Below, one piece after another: positions 1 to 11,151 of a DNA stretch of 64,000 nt. Location: the NCBI GenBank assembly GCA_027625915.1, contig JANTQA010000012.1, forward strand, positions 12,734,501-12,798,500, given 5' to 3'. The position numbers and the translations under genes are program-made. Below the pieces are notes generated by a model. That model was not told where the DNA came from. It made no database searches and worked only from the letters and a program-made list of their open reading frames with translations. Every line of letters begins with the position of its first letter. The first letter of the stretch is position 1. This stretch comes from Anaeramoeba flamelloides. Lineage: Eukaryota > Metamonada > Anaeramoebidae.

Positions 1-111
1 TTATCCAACAAAAAATGTAGCAAAAACAAATTATTAAAATTAAAAAAAAGAATTTTAACTCAAAAAGTTTCTAAAAACACAAACTTTACAACAAAAAAAT
101 TTGGATCAAAC

Positions 112-636
112 CTTGCCAAAACCTTTACCAATATAGCCAAGATAAAATCTATCTGCACCAAATCCACCAAGCGTAATTGAAAGAATTACAGATGTTTTAT
201 AAGATTTATATTGTTTAAAATTGCAACGACGATATTTGCTAAACGAGCGTGATCCCATACAGAATGTATAATCCGAAGCATTACATTTCGAAAGATAAAC
301 ATCCTCATGTTTTTTTACTGAACAGTCTGTTTCGTTACTACAAATGTGATCCTCGTCTGGTGTTTGATAGCAATACCTACAGGTATAATCCTTATTGAAA
401 TTTTGGCTTCCTTCACAAGTAATCCCTGATTTTACCGTGCAAGACGCTTGGTGTGTGGTCATAAAATCACAACTCTCATCATAATCACAATCTAAAGACG
501 TTGCAGGGAGGGATGTACATAACTCACAATTCACAAAAGAAATGATAGTTTGAAATAAAAGAATAATAAGTACAAGTTTTATGATTATCTTAAAAATCAT
601 TTGAGAAAAAATGATTTTTTCTATTTTTTTTTTCAA
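112..636 (-). CDS. TM2D3/almondex-like TM2-domain membrane protein, 5' exon (partial)
   Basis: The start at 636 gives an N-terminal hydrophobic signal segment (about residues 13-37). A Cys-rich extracellular region follows, with the spacing seen in the TM2D family (motifs CEGSQNF, CRYCYQ, CMGSRSF). Then comes the hallmark first half of the TM2 domain, with LSITLGGFGADRFYLG near residue 155. This N-terminal Cys domain plus TM2 matches the TM2D3 (almondex) group, membrane proteins linked to Notch signalling in animals; the role in protists is unknown. The domain stops halfway. The frame reads GGCAAG then GTTTGATCC and meets a stop, so a splice donor at 111 is likely. An AG at the end of GTGTTTTTAG lies about 45 bases on, but what follows does not resemble the second TM2 helix, so the true 3' exon probably lies off the left edge. 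An alternative in-frame Met lies at 600. Confidence 0.8.
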
Positions 637-1009
637 GAACTCTGGATATAAATTTCAGGTACAGTAACAATGTCGAGTTAACAACTGATTCTAAGACTTG
701 AACAAAAATATATTTCGAAAATATACTCAAGATTAGAAATATTCTAACATTTTCATTTGTTTTCTTAAAATTCCAATATGTCGAAGTAAGTCTGGTTAAC
801 AATTAATCAAAAAAGTAGGTGGATCGAGTGTAAAAAATGTGGAATCAACAAAAAGATAGAGTGGTTGGAATATTGTGTAGACTACAAACTATTCAAAAAG
901 TATCAACACAAAGGAATATAGAAAAAACATATTATGATCATATCAACACATCACGAAATTAGTTAAAGAGTTTTATATCCAAATTTGTTAAATTGGTAAA
1001 TTCAGTTCC
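637..1009. other. Intergenic stretch upstream of the TM2D3-like gene
   Basis: This contains the presumed promoter of the minus-strand TM2D3-like gene. No coding pattern, RNA gene or clear motif is seen. Confidence 0.4.
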
Positions 1010-2110
1010 TGTTCAAAAAATACTCTATTTTTTGTGAATAATTATTTTTTATAAAAAATTTTAGGTTTTTGTATTCAAGTATCGTCTTTCATGAATAAAG
1101 CACATCTAATAATCGGATTTATTGAAAAATGCCAAATCAATTATATGTTCTTTTTGTTTTAGATCTGTAAATATAATATTATTTCTTGCCAAATAAAACC
1201 AAAATAAAATATTTCAATCCAATAATTGTATCTTCAATTTTTCAGTTCATGAAAATAAATGAAAGAAAAAGAAAAAAAAATATAGTAAAATAATTAAAAT
1301 CCTCAATTTTAGAGACTAAGAATATTCAACCAATTAAAAAAAAAGTTTGTTAAATAATTGCGAGTAAAAGTTTTTAAATAAGAGGGAGTTTACTTGAAAA
1401 GTTCAATTACCAAGAATAATTGAAATTTTTCATTAGATCTTAGTGATTAGTTTTAATAAAAAACTAATTATTCACATTTAGTGTTAAAAATTCTCAAAAT
1501 TTTAAAAGTACCAAAAAAAAAAAAAATAGATATAGAGGATTTTAAATAATAATTATTAATTTATGGGTAAAGGTGACTTGAGAAAATTTTATAATGTTGA
1601 GCCAAAACAATTATCTTAAGTATATTTGAGAGTATCCAAATATTTTATTTTCACAGTATATAAATGGTTCAACAATAGAATGGGAAATTCCAATAAATTA
1701 TTATTTGGGTTTTATGAAAGGAGAAATTATTTTCCCAATCAAATAAAAGTAAAATTCAATATTTATTTTTCTCTAACCATATCCTTATTGTGTTTATTTT
1801 TTTTGTTTAATCTTTAAATAAAAAAATGCTTTAGAGAAACGGTATGTTTTTCAACAAAAATTTTAAAACTTGGAAATAAATCTACGGTAAAGAGCACCAA
1901 TAATATAAATGTTTGGTTATTCTAGAAATTTAAAAAGATTATAAAAAGAAAAATATGTTATGTTGAAAAAATGATCATTATTTAGGAAATATATGATTCA
2001 AATCAGATCTTTTTTGAAAGTGTTGACTTTCTTGAGATAATATCTTTTTACAATAAGATTTTTTATTCATAAAATAATTGAAATTTTCTGGAAGAAATCA
2101 TATTATTATA
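1010..2110 (+). repeat. Dispersed repeat family G, copy 1
   Basis: The stretch aligns by eye, in the same order, with 26740-28045. Shared blocks include a 'ttgttgaaaaataccaaatcaatt' type segment, a 'tttgtttcagatctt' type segment, a 'ccaaaataaaa' block and a 'tattcataaaataat' right end. The first 350 bases are also shared with 30420-30770. No transposase-like reading frame is present; the short frame at 1626 is not conserved in the other copy. Class unknown; ends are approximate. Confidence 0.55.
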
Positions 2111-3755
2111 AAGTATGTGTTTTTGGATTGAAAATTCTATATTAATAAATCTTTTCTCATTAATTAATAATATATCGGTGATAATTAGAATAAATTTAGT
2201 TACATATTTAACAATCAATTATAATCTATTAATTTTTTATTTTTGGGATTATTTTGATTTCTATATTTGCGAAAATCTATAAATGATTGATTTATAATAT
2301 TTTTACAATATTTCTATTAAATAACTTTACCATTTCTTGATAATTTATATATTAATTTGGCAAATTATAATTTATTTTTTAATTTTTTACTAATGTCTTC
2401 GATTGTTCTTAAAAAAAAAAAAAAAAAATGGAATTTAGGATATTTTTGATAATTTTTGAGTTTAAGATTTGGCAGAAATTTTGACATCATAAAGTTTTTT
2501 TTCATAAATTGTTTCAAATAAAAATTGTGGAAAATTTAACTATATTATATCGAATATCCTTAAAATTGTATTTTATTGGATAAACTGACCTACTAATTAA
2601 TTTTCAAATATGAAAAAATATAAATAATAATAATAAACTAATTAAAACTTTTTTTATGGACAAGTCTAGAATATTTTAAACTTGAAAAATATATTTATAA
2701 AAAAAAATCCTGTAAAAGAAAATTAAAAAAAGAACCCCAAACAAATACTCAATCGAGAACATAATTGTACTTTTTAATTTTAAGATATATGTATACAGAT
2801 AATTCAAAAACATAAGTTTTGACATTTTTACATCTATTTTTACTTTTTTCAATTTTCCAACTCCTCTTTCAAAATGTAAATTATCAGGAATACCACCAAT
2901 ACAGTTACTTTTAAAAAATTTTAGGTATATTTAAATCAATGAAATGTTAGATTTTATTTATTTAAAGTGGGTGTATAAATATTTATAGAAATGGAAATGG
3001 GATACTAATTTTTATATATTTAACCAAATTTATCAGAAAATAAATAATCCTCAAAATAGTAATTAATCTCTTATTTATTGATTGTGTACATTAATTCATA
3101 GCTAGAGGGGTGGAATTTTCATATTTTTTAAGAAGTATCTATTTTCGAAATTGGAAGTCTTCTTTTCTTTCAAGAAAAATATTAAAAAAGTGTTGTCTTT
3201 CCCAAGTTTATATCTCAAACACAAAATAGAAATATGATTAATCTACTATCATTATTCGTGAAATGGATTATATACCCAATGGCTATTACTTTATTGATTA
3301 ATAATACCCTTATTGACTCCAAATCGGGTTGGGCTAAGTAATTATTTTGTATCTAAAATTTTATGTTTTTGTTTACAAAATTTCCGAAATTTATAAAAAA
3401 AATCAACAATCCAAATTTAATATATAATTTGTAATGGTTTGAAATATTTAATATTCGTATAGCTGGAAATATTCACTTAAAAATAAACTATTCTAGACTT
3501 GATAGTAATTGTAGAAATATGTTTTCAGATAAAATACAAATTAAGTGGGGTATAGAAGTTAAAAAAGACATTAATTTAAGTTTTATTATAAAAAATATCT
3601 AAAAATCTTTCTGGATCAATAAATACTTTTTAAATTTTATCTAAAAGTAAAAATTATAATAAAATATATATCAAGGTAATCTCCACTTTAACATATATTG
3701 TTTAAAATCATTTTTTTTCAATGTTTTACCTTGGGTTTCAGTTACCACATAACAT
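2111..3755. other. AT-rich non-genic stretch
   Basis: Very AT-rich sequence with homopolymer A and T runs. Stops occur in all frames and no coding pattern, RNA gene or clear repeat is seen. Confidence 0.5.
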
Positions 3756-3770
3756 AAAATTCGGATATTG
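3756..3770. repeat. LINE target-site duplication, left copy
   Basis: AAAATTCGGATATTG occurs here and, identically, at 6211-6225, flanking the LINE insertion. It is not part of the LINE body. Confidence 0.7.
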
Positions 3771-6210
3771 ATGATGTGATGATGTTTATTTATGGGGAGG
3801 AAAAATCGAATGATTTGTCGCCTTGTAAAAGAGGAGTTTTGTTGAGAAAATGAACTTCAAATGAATACTGTAAAAAAATTGTATACCCAAATCAAGAAGA
3901 TATGGATTATTTTTACAACATCTGAAGAGAAAAGTTTGATCATTTCAGAACAGTCCTCGTAGAAGAAAAATATAAAAAGTAAAAAGAAGGAAGAGAATAA
4001 GAATAAAAGAGAAGAAAAGAAAGAATAAAGATAAGAAAAAAAAAAGAGAGAGAGAGAGAGAAGAGGATGAAACGAGTTGGAGAGGGAGGGTTTAGGAAAG
4101 AAATTATTGTTGTGAATTCTGATTAATTATTGCTCTAATTTTCAAATTTTTAAGAAAGAATTCCATTGAAATCTCATAAATTTCTTTGTTGTTCATTAAT
4201 CTGAATATTAGATATGTGTCCTTTTGATTAAATAGATTAGTTCTATTAATAGATTTTAATTCTCCTAATTTGGCCTTCCAAATACTTCTGCTTTTTTTGT
4301 ATTTGGGGCAATCCCAGATAAAATGATCTATTGTTTCGTCTTGATCATTTTTACAATGGCAATCTTTAGACGAGTCAGGTTTGTCCAAGTGATAAGAATA
4401 CCTTTTCAATCCATTTGTGAAAGATTTAAATTTGAAAAGAGTAGATGAAGATTTCCACTGTAAGTAATCTTGTTTTTCCCAAAAGTTGTTTGGAAAATTT
4501 GTCATTTTTAAATATTTTTTCAATTTCCAATTCTCCCTGTTTTTGGCTTTTATCGATCTTATCCTGTATTAATTGAATATAATAATTTTTAAATTGATTT
4601 TTGAGTTGAAGCGAGGATGTGAACTTCCAATTAATATTTGGAATATCTGGAAGCTTGAGTTCCTGTGATAAATATTTAAGATTCAATTCTGATATTTTCT
4701 GAATGAATTTGGCTTTTCTTTTTAATATAGAAAATTGGATTGGTTCTATTCGTGTTTCCATTCTCAAAATATCTGTTGGAGTTCCATGTTGAATTTTAAG
4801 AATACATTTCAGTTTTTTATTGATCCAAATATCAATAGTTTTAATTTCTTTATTATTTAGATTATAAATATCTAAACCATATAGAATTTGAGGAAGAATG
4901 ATTGACTTAAAAAGTTGAATTCTCAAAGCATTTGAAAGATTACTATTACAATAGATATAATAGTAGTTTGAAAAGTTTATTGAGGCTTTTTGGAGGTTCA
5001 TTTTGATATGTTTCTCTTTTTCCAACCAAATTCCTAAATATTTAATCGAAGATAGATCCTGAGTAATTTCGGTTTTTTTTCATTTACTTTGAGTCCAAAA
5101 TTTTTGATAATTTTGTAGATGGGTTTGAGTTTGTTATTTATGATTTCTTTTTGATCTTTTCCATTTAGAATTATAATTAAATCATCTGCATACATTTGGA
5201 CATGATTTGTATGAGGTTTGATTCTTTCTAAAATGAAATGAGTAATATAAGCAAAAATAATTGGTGAGAGAGGATCCCCTTGATATACACCTCTACCATC
5301 ACCCGCATAATAGCTTTTGTAGAAAGTTAACAATTAATTTGTCATCAATAAATTTTGAAATTGTTTTAACAATTAATTTGTGAGGAATTGAGTCGAAACA
5401 GGTAGCTAAATCAATTGTAATCGCCCAGCAATTTTTGTTTTTTCTTTTTTTCCTTTTGGTAATTATAAAGAAAGTTTTTTGACTGCTATCCTTGTATCGA
5501 ATTTAGTTCTGAATCCAAATTGTTTCGGATCAATATTAACCCAGGTTTTTTCAATTTTTTTGTATAGAAGTTTTAGAAATATTCTTGCTAAAGAAGAGTT
5601 GATTGAGATTGGGCGATAATTTAAGGTGAGGCCTTCGTCTCCCTTCTTATGGATGAATAATAAGTCTCTTTCTTTAATGAAATTGATAGTTGAGTTATTT
5701 GGATTTTTTATCCAATTATTGAAAACTGTTTGGATAGAGGCGATGAATTGATTGTAAGTTTCATTTTGATTTTGTTGATTTTGAGTTTGTTCTTGCTTGT
5801 ACAATTTAAGTTTATCAAAATATTTTGTTGATTTATTTTTGATCCATTGGATTTGTTCTTTGATTTCTTCTACTGAGAAAAAAGGCTTGTTTGGATCAGT
5901 TTTATTTTGATTTTGAGTATTATTTTTTGTTTTAAAGAGTTTTTTTGTATCTGTAATTTGTTGAAGTAATTCTTGGTTGACTGGATTTGTAATAGAATTT
6001 ACATGAGCAAAATATTCTTTCTCCATTTTTTGATTATTTTTGATCATTTTTAGATTGTTTCCTTTGATTCTATTATGATGCTTCCACCAATTAATATTAT
6101 TACATTGGAATTCAAAATTAATTTTATCTAGAATTTTTTCCCAATTTTTATATTTGTTTCTTTTTTTTTTTTTTTTTTTTTTTTTAATTTGATGATGATG
6201 ATGTTTATTT
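3771..6210 (-). mobile_element. 5'-truncated, degenerate non-LTR retrotransposon (LINE) with reverse transcriptase
   Basis: Minus-strand RT is spread over several frames. The fingers region (6245-5463) has LLFIHKKGD, NYRPISI and QFGFR. Motif A (about 5430-5340) reads IDLATCFDSIPHKL in another frame. The palm (5333-5034) has YQGDPLSP and an intact YADDL catalytic box. The thumb/connection lies at 5025-4426. A C-terminal zinc knuckle at 4523-4104 has C-x-C, then DHFIWDCP. This order is that of L1/Tx1-type LINEs. No endonuclease domain is present, so the copy is 5'-truncated, and it has at least three frame changes, so it is dead. The 3' UTR lies at 3771-4103. Both element ends carry an ATGATG-repeat plus GTTTATTT block, and a run of about 22 T (plus strand) lies just inside the 5' end. 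Confidence 0.85.
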
Positions 6211-6225
6211 AAAATTCGGATATTG
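6211..6225. repeat. LINE target-site duplication, right copy
   Basis: A 15-bp perfect direct repeat of 3756-3770. Its length and position suit LINE target-primed integration. Confidence 0.7.
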
Positions 6226-6254
6226 TTTAAGTGAATAGTAAGCATAAAAATAAT

Positions 6255-7890
6255 ATTGTTATAGATTTAATAAAAAAATTCCAAAAATTTCCAGATTTTC
6301 TTGAAATTAAAATCACGAAAATAAAAATATAATTACTAATAATAACATACTTGGTTTTAATATTTTTTTTTCAGAAATGGATTACTATTTTTTAAATTAT
6401 CAGTCGGTTTTTATAATTTTTGAAAAGTTAAAACTTGAAACTATTCGGAGTTTTGAATTAGCCCAAAAAAATTTTTTTTTCTTTAGTGAATAAAGAAATC
6501 TTATTGTATCTGGAGATAGTTTCCAAAAATATACTTTGAAAATAAAACGATTAAGTTTTAAAATAACTTTATGTAAAAAATCTACTTTCTTCAAAATAAG
6601 ATTCCAAATAATTATTTTAAACTTCTAAAAAATATTATAATTTCTTAATTTACCGTTGTGAAAAAAAAGTGAAACTGTAAAAAAAGTTCAACACGGTTTT
6701 TAATTGGGAACATTAATAGAACCTGAAAATGAAATATAAAATCAATAAAAATTAGAAACCAATTAACTTCAAATAATAGCCCATTATATTATTTTCAATC
6801 AACCCAACAAATACAATTTAAATCTGCTTGATTTATCAAAATTTTTGGTGTTTTTTTGGAGATCTCAAAAATAGTCAATTTTTTCAACAAATTTTTAATA
6901 ATTGATCAATCAAAGAAAAGCCCATAATAAAAGGCAGTATTAAAAAAACTGTTATGGTGGCGAATACTTCATTTTGGATTTATTTATTCTTTTTTTCATT
7001 GATCTTATTTTAAATTTTCAGTAATGTTCCCAATTAAAAACCGTGTTGAACTTTTTTTCGACAACGGTTATATTATATTTATATAACATTTTTTTTATAA
7101 ATTCACAAAAAAATATTTTATTTGAAAAGAACAACTCAAACCAAACAATTGAATTAGAAATGATCAAATATTTTTTTCTCTCCAAAATTCAACTTATAAA
7201 CTAGAACCAATATTTTTTTAATTTAATTATTTATAATCAATAATTAATTTCCAAACATTGAATTATTTCATGGTGTTATTAATTACATAAAGATTAAATA
7301 TATCAATATAATTTACAATTATTTCTCAATTTGTTAAATATGTTCAATGAAATAATATAATTCAAATTAGTAATTTGAATACAAAAAATAAATGAGATTA
7401 TCAAATAAGAGATTTTAATACTTAAAGTTCCTTTTTTGTACACTGGATATTTGAGTATAAAGACTCACCTAATCTTTTAAATTTCAAGAAATTTTTGAAA
7501 GGTTTGTGAAAAAAATTAGATGATAAAATTTTTTAGATCTTCAGAGATTCAATATTTGATTTATTTTTATTGTATTTTTTAAAAATAAGAATAAAGATTT
7601 CAAAGTTATTTAGCACTATAAAAATATCAGAAATTGACAAAAGAGAGATTTTTCTTCAAAATAAAAACTTTTTAGTGAATTTTTCTTTTTCTCATGTGAA
7701 CGAAATTTTCAAACTAAAATTGATCGAATTCTTTTGGCTGAAAATCGAATTTGAAAAATTAACTCTTTTGAAAAAGATAATAATTCATTTCTCTAAAGTT
7801 GATAAATGAAGCTGCATATCAACTGTAAGTGGTTCTTTGTGAAAAGAATTACTCTATTCTCTTATGAGGTGGGTTTATACAAGTTGATAA
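6255..7890 (+). repeat. Repeat family F, copy 3, interrupted by a nested MITE
   Basis: It aligns by eye along its length with 13303-14527. Shared blocks include 'gaaatcttattg', 'tttaaacttctaaaaaatat', 'aattatttataatcaataatta', 'tttagatcttcagagattcaatatttgattta' and 'catttctctaaagttgataaatgaag'. A 415-bp element at 6653-7067 splits it. The outer ends differ from the TTAAGGGACTAGT ends of the other two copies, so it is an older or end-eroded copy. Non-coding; the short open frames at 6400 and 7570 are not conserved. Confidence 0.6.
6653..7067. mobile_element. MITE with CCGTTGT inverted ends, TTA target duplication
   Basis: The left end CCGTTGTGAAAAAAAAGT is mirrored by the right end ...TTTTTTTCGACAACGG. 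The inner arms are also inverted, e.g. AACACGGTTTTTAATTGGGA on the left. TTA flanks both sides (6650-6652 and 7068-7070). A 3-bp TTA duplication is typical of PIF/Harbinger elements, so that superfamily is the best guess. There is no coding capacity. The related copy at about 13690-13715 lacks the insert and gives an empty site. Confidence 0.75.
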
Positions 7891-8484
7891 ACCAATTACC
7901 AAAAGGGTGAAAACGAGCGAATAAATGTATTTTTTTAAACTTGTAAATATCCCAAACCAACAAAAACAAAAAGAAATTTCAATTTTCTTATGGATTTCAG
8001 GTTACTATCTTTGAAAAAAAAAATCTTGAAATAAGAAAAATCAACGAGAAACCTGTTTCTTTTCCTACATTTGGATTGAAATTCTTTTCTAAAAATCTGA
8101 TCTTTTAAAAAAGGACTAAAACAAAGAATTAGAGATATCAAAATAATCAAACCTGAATTGCAATAAATAAACTAAACTAATCTATTCGATTAGAATACTT
8201 GTTTCTGGTTCGTATTTTAATATTTTACAAATTTGGAAAAAAAAACAAAAATTTACAATCTAAACAACACAAAACAACCAATCAGAACCCCTAACAACCA
8301 AAATACAAAATTCACAAATCTTTTGATAAAACAAATTTTTAATTTTAAAGAAAAGTTTGCAAAATAAATAATCATTTTTTAACTTTTAACTGTTTCTAAA
8401 CAGACAAAGTCTTTAAACTTACTTATTACTTATTATTTTACTTGGAACTATCCAATAATTTACAAAATAAGCTATTAAACAACT
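7891..8484. other. Intergenic region with 5' flank of the PB1-UBA gene
   Basis: AT-rich. The last 300 bases before the ATG at 8485 are A-rich and C-bearing, unlike the T-rich repeats, and probably hold the promoter and leader. No defined promoter motif is recognised. Confidence 0.35.
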
Positions 8485-10116
8485 ATGAACGAAGAAATGA
8501 ACAAAATTGAAAAGAACGAAAAAATTTCAATCAAAGTCTATTATGATGAAGACTGTAGACGCTTTTCAGTCAGTGAAAACATCACTTATGATGAACTTTG
8601 CGAGTTACTTGAAGAGATTCTCTCTGTTGAATTCAAAAAAGATCAATACACCCTTCGGTACAAAGACGAAGAAGATGAATTTATCTTTTTTTCTACGGAT
8701 CTTGAGCTAAGCGAAGCATTTAAATTTGCTCAGAAGAATGAAATGCCAATTTTGAGATTATTTGTTTCGGGTGCACTTGAACTTGAGCAAGAACAAGAAA
8801 AAGAAACCGAGTTTGAACAAGAAAGGTATTATGATTCTAGCGATTCTTCGACATCTTCGGATGAAGAAGATCTTCTGATTCCTTACTTGCCTCGCAAATT
8901 ATATAAAGAATTGCAGGAATTTCTTTTACAAATGCAACAAGATCTCGACAAATTGTTAAAGAATGAGCTATTTACCAAATTGCTTGAATCGAATTATTTG
9001 CAGATTCTCCAAGAATACCAACAGATCATAGCAAACGGTGAAAAACAAACCAAGCTATTTAGCAACTATCTTGACAAATTATTAGAAAACGTAGAAATTG
9101 AACCTGAAATAAAAGACAAAATCAAAAACATGCTCGTCTTAATTGCTCAGAAATTGAGAACAATCAAAGAAAACCATCCAAAGTTCCCATTTGAAATGAT
9201 CTTTAAAAATATTAGCAAAGAATCATTTCCAGATTTGTTGAAGAAAATCAAAGAAGGTTGCCAAAATAAATTCCAAAGGAAAGTCCATAAAAGAAAATGC
9301 AAACATGAAAAAAAATGGAAAAAATATCTAAAAGATAACAAAGAAAAAAATGTTGATCGCAAGTTTCCAAAAGAGAAAAAATGGAAAAAATATAAGAACA
9401 GGAAATACGGAAAAAAACAACACAAATATTTAAAATATAAATATGGGTGCGGAAAAAAACAATGTTTTGATCCAATGGATGACGAGTTTAATAAAAAGAA
9501 ATTCCGCAAATGTAAAAACAAATGTAACCAAACAAAAGAAAGAGGAAGAGGACGATTTGGTGGACGAAGAAGACGAGGATTTGGTGGAAGAGGAAGAGGA
9601 AGAGGAAGAGGAAGAGGATATGGAAGAAGAAGATTTTCTGATGATTTTTATATAAATATGAATAATAATGCATATTCGTATAAGAGCCAATTTACAAAAG
9701 ACTATGATCACAAATTCTTAAAAAAGAAATACTCCAAAGAAAAAAAAGAACAAAAAAGAATTGAAAGGCAACAATGGAAACTCTATAAAAAGCAATTACA
9801 AAAAGAAAAAAGAGATTTTAAAAAGCAATTAAGAAAGCAAAAGAAACTCTTCAAAAATAAACTCCGAAAAGAAAAGAAGCAATTGAAATCCCAAAGAAAA
9901 CAAAATACAAAACACTACAGAAAAAATTATTCAAAGCACTACAGAAATAAATTCCATCAAGTAAATTTCAACAAGAAGCCTTTTTATCAAGAAGAATTAA
10001 CCATATTAGAAAATATTGGCTTTGTTAATCGTGATCTCAACTTAGAATTACTGAAATCTTATAATGGTGATGTGAAACAAACAATCCAAGTGCTCCTTAA
10101 TTCAAACAAATATTAA
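8485..10116 (+). CDS. PB1-domain, RGG-box and C-terminal UBA protein (p62/NBR1-like adaptor architecture)
   Basis: A 543-residue protein. Residues about 13-94 form a PB1 domain: a beta strand with Lys (SIKVYY), the middle TYDELCELLEE, and an OPCA-type acidic loop YKDEEDEFIFFSTDLEL. An acidic Ser-rich linker (EQEQE, DSSDSSTSSDEED) and a helical segment (about 130-255) follow, then a very Lys-rich region. An RGG-type box spans about residues 353-385, then KEKK coiled-coil-like repeats. Residues about 497-543 resemble a UBA domain (LENIGFVNRDLNLELLKSYNGDVKQTIQVLL). PB1 at the start and UBA at the end is the arrangement of p62/NBR1 selective-autophagy receptors. The ZZ finger and FW domain are absent, and no strong Trp-type LIR is seen. 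PB1 and UBA families predict oligomerisation and ubiquitin binding; the RGG box suggests RNA binding. An autophagy role is inference. It appears to be a single exon. Confidence 0.85.
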   Translation: MNEEMNKIEKNEKISIKVYYDEDCRRFSVSENITYDELCELLEEILSVEFKKDQYTLRYKDEEDEFIFFSTDLELSEAFKFAQKNEMPILRLFVSGALELEQEQEKETEFEQERYYDSSDSSTSSDEEDLLIPYLPRKLYKELQEFLLQMQQDLDKLLKNELFTKLLESNYLQILQEYQQIIANGEKQTKLFSNYLDKLLENVEIEPEIKDKIKNMLVLIAQKLRTIKENHPKFPFEMIFKNISKESFPDLLKKIKEGCQNKFQRKVHKRKCKHEKKWKKYLKDNKEKNVDRKFPKEKKWKKYKNRKYGKKQHKYLKYKYGCGKKQCFDPMDDEFNKKKFRKCKNKCNQTKERGRGRFGGRRRRGFGGRGRGRGRGRGYGRRRFSDDFYINMNNNAYSYKSQFTKDYDHKFLKKKYSKEKKEQKRIERQQWKLYKKQLQKEKRDFKKQLRKQKKLFKNKLRKEKKQLKSQRKQNTKHYRKNYSKHYRNKFHQVNFNKKPFYQEELTILENIGFVNRDLNLELLKSYNGDVKQTIQVLLNSNKY

Positions 10117-10672
10117 ATTGTATTCAGATACATTAAACCATCAGTTCTATTAAATTGGTCTTTTTATTATATGACCTTTTTATCTAATAATCTCTACCTT
10201 TTGGTATATTTTATTAACAGATTTTATTTTTATTTTTTCATCATTTTATAATTTTATTTTTTTTTTTGGAACTTTGAAAAAATCTTATTAGATTTTTTAC
10301 ATTTGGATCGATCTTGATCTTTTTTATTTTTAATTATATTATATTTTACTGATCTTATTTCAAAAAATTTGCTCTTCTATTTTTTGAAAGACAACAATAA
10401 CCCAACAGCAAAATAAAAATAAACAAAAAAAAGAAAAAAAAATAGTTTTAAATTTTGATAAAAGTTCTAATTCCATTTTTAACAATATGCAAATATATTT
10501 AACACATGTAGTGCTGTGTTTTAAACTATTCACAATAAAAGAAGAAATATTTAAATTCATACAAAATAGTTTATTTTCAAATCAAAAACCCTAGAGATGA
10601 ATTGTTTTGCTTTATTTACAATATTAGTTTTAAAATTTGAAAATCAATTTCCATTTTAAAGATAAATATTTA
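10117..10672. other. 3' flank of the PB1-UBA gene and AT-rich spacer
   Basis: T-rich sequence directly after the stop suits a 3' UTR and polyadenylation region. Nothing else is recognised. Confidence 0.35.
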
Positions 10673-11151
10673 CAGTGATCAAAATAAAGCGTGCACAACG
10701 ACTATAATCCGTGTTTCAAAATATTATCCGTGCTTTTTTTTATTCTTGTACCAAGGCAACATCCAATCAACTAACAAATAGTATACCTAAGTTCAAATCA
10801 ATTTTGAAAGAAAAGGACTGGTTATTTTCAGTAAAATTTAAATTATTCATGCAAATAGTTGAAAATTTTCCATACTATTCTCAATTTTTTTTGATTTTTT
10901 TGTTTTTTTTTATGATTAAAATTTTCTTAAAAATTAACTCTATTTTTTGAGATAAATGTTGCAATTTGATCCTTCATTTTTAGAATTTCTTTTTAAATAA
11001 TAGAACTTTAAGAAACCAATACCATATTTTTTTTAGGGTTTATTATTGGTTTCTGTGGCTAGTTAATGTATTGGTCAACTATAACAAAAAAACAGGCTTT
11101 TTATTTCAAAACACGCATTATATTTTTTTGTACGGGTTATTTTGACTACAG
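10673..11151 (+). mobile_element. Tc1/mariner-type non-autonomous element, family T, copy A
   Basis: The left end reads TA then CAGTGATCAAAATAAAGCG; the right end reads ...TTATTTTGACTACAG then TA. Internal subterminal blocks (TAATCCGTGTTTCAAAAT on the left, its complement-like TTTCAAAACACGCATTA on the right) look like duplicated transposase-binding sites. It is about 479 bp, non-coding, and shared with 22148-22628 (reverse), 22631-23095 and 48478-48918. TA target site and CAGT ends suit Tc1/mariner. The frame at 10711 is not conserved. Confidence 0.7.

Noticed and set aside
1-105. Second exon of the TM2D3-like gene after the AG near 60
   Set aside because: The translation is Phe/Asn-rich and lacks the expected GGxGIW helix, so it could not be supported.
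9147-9711. Several antisense and shifted frames inside the PB1-UBA gene (Phe/Ser-rich)
   Set aside because: They are complements of Lys/Arg/Gly-rich codons in a clear gene on the other frame.
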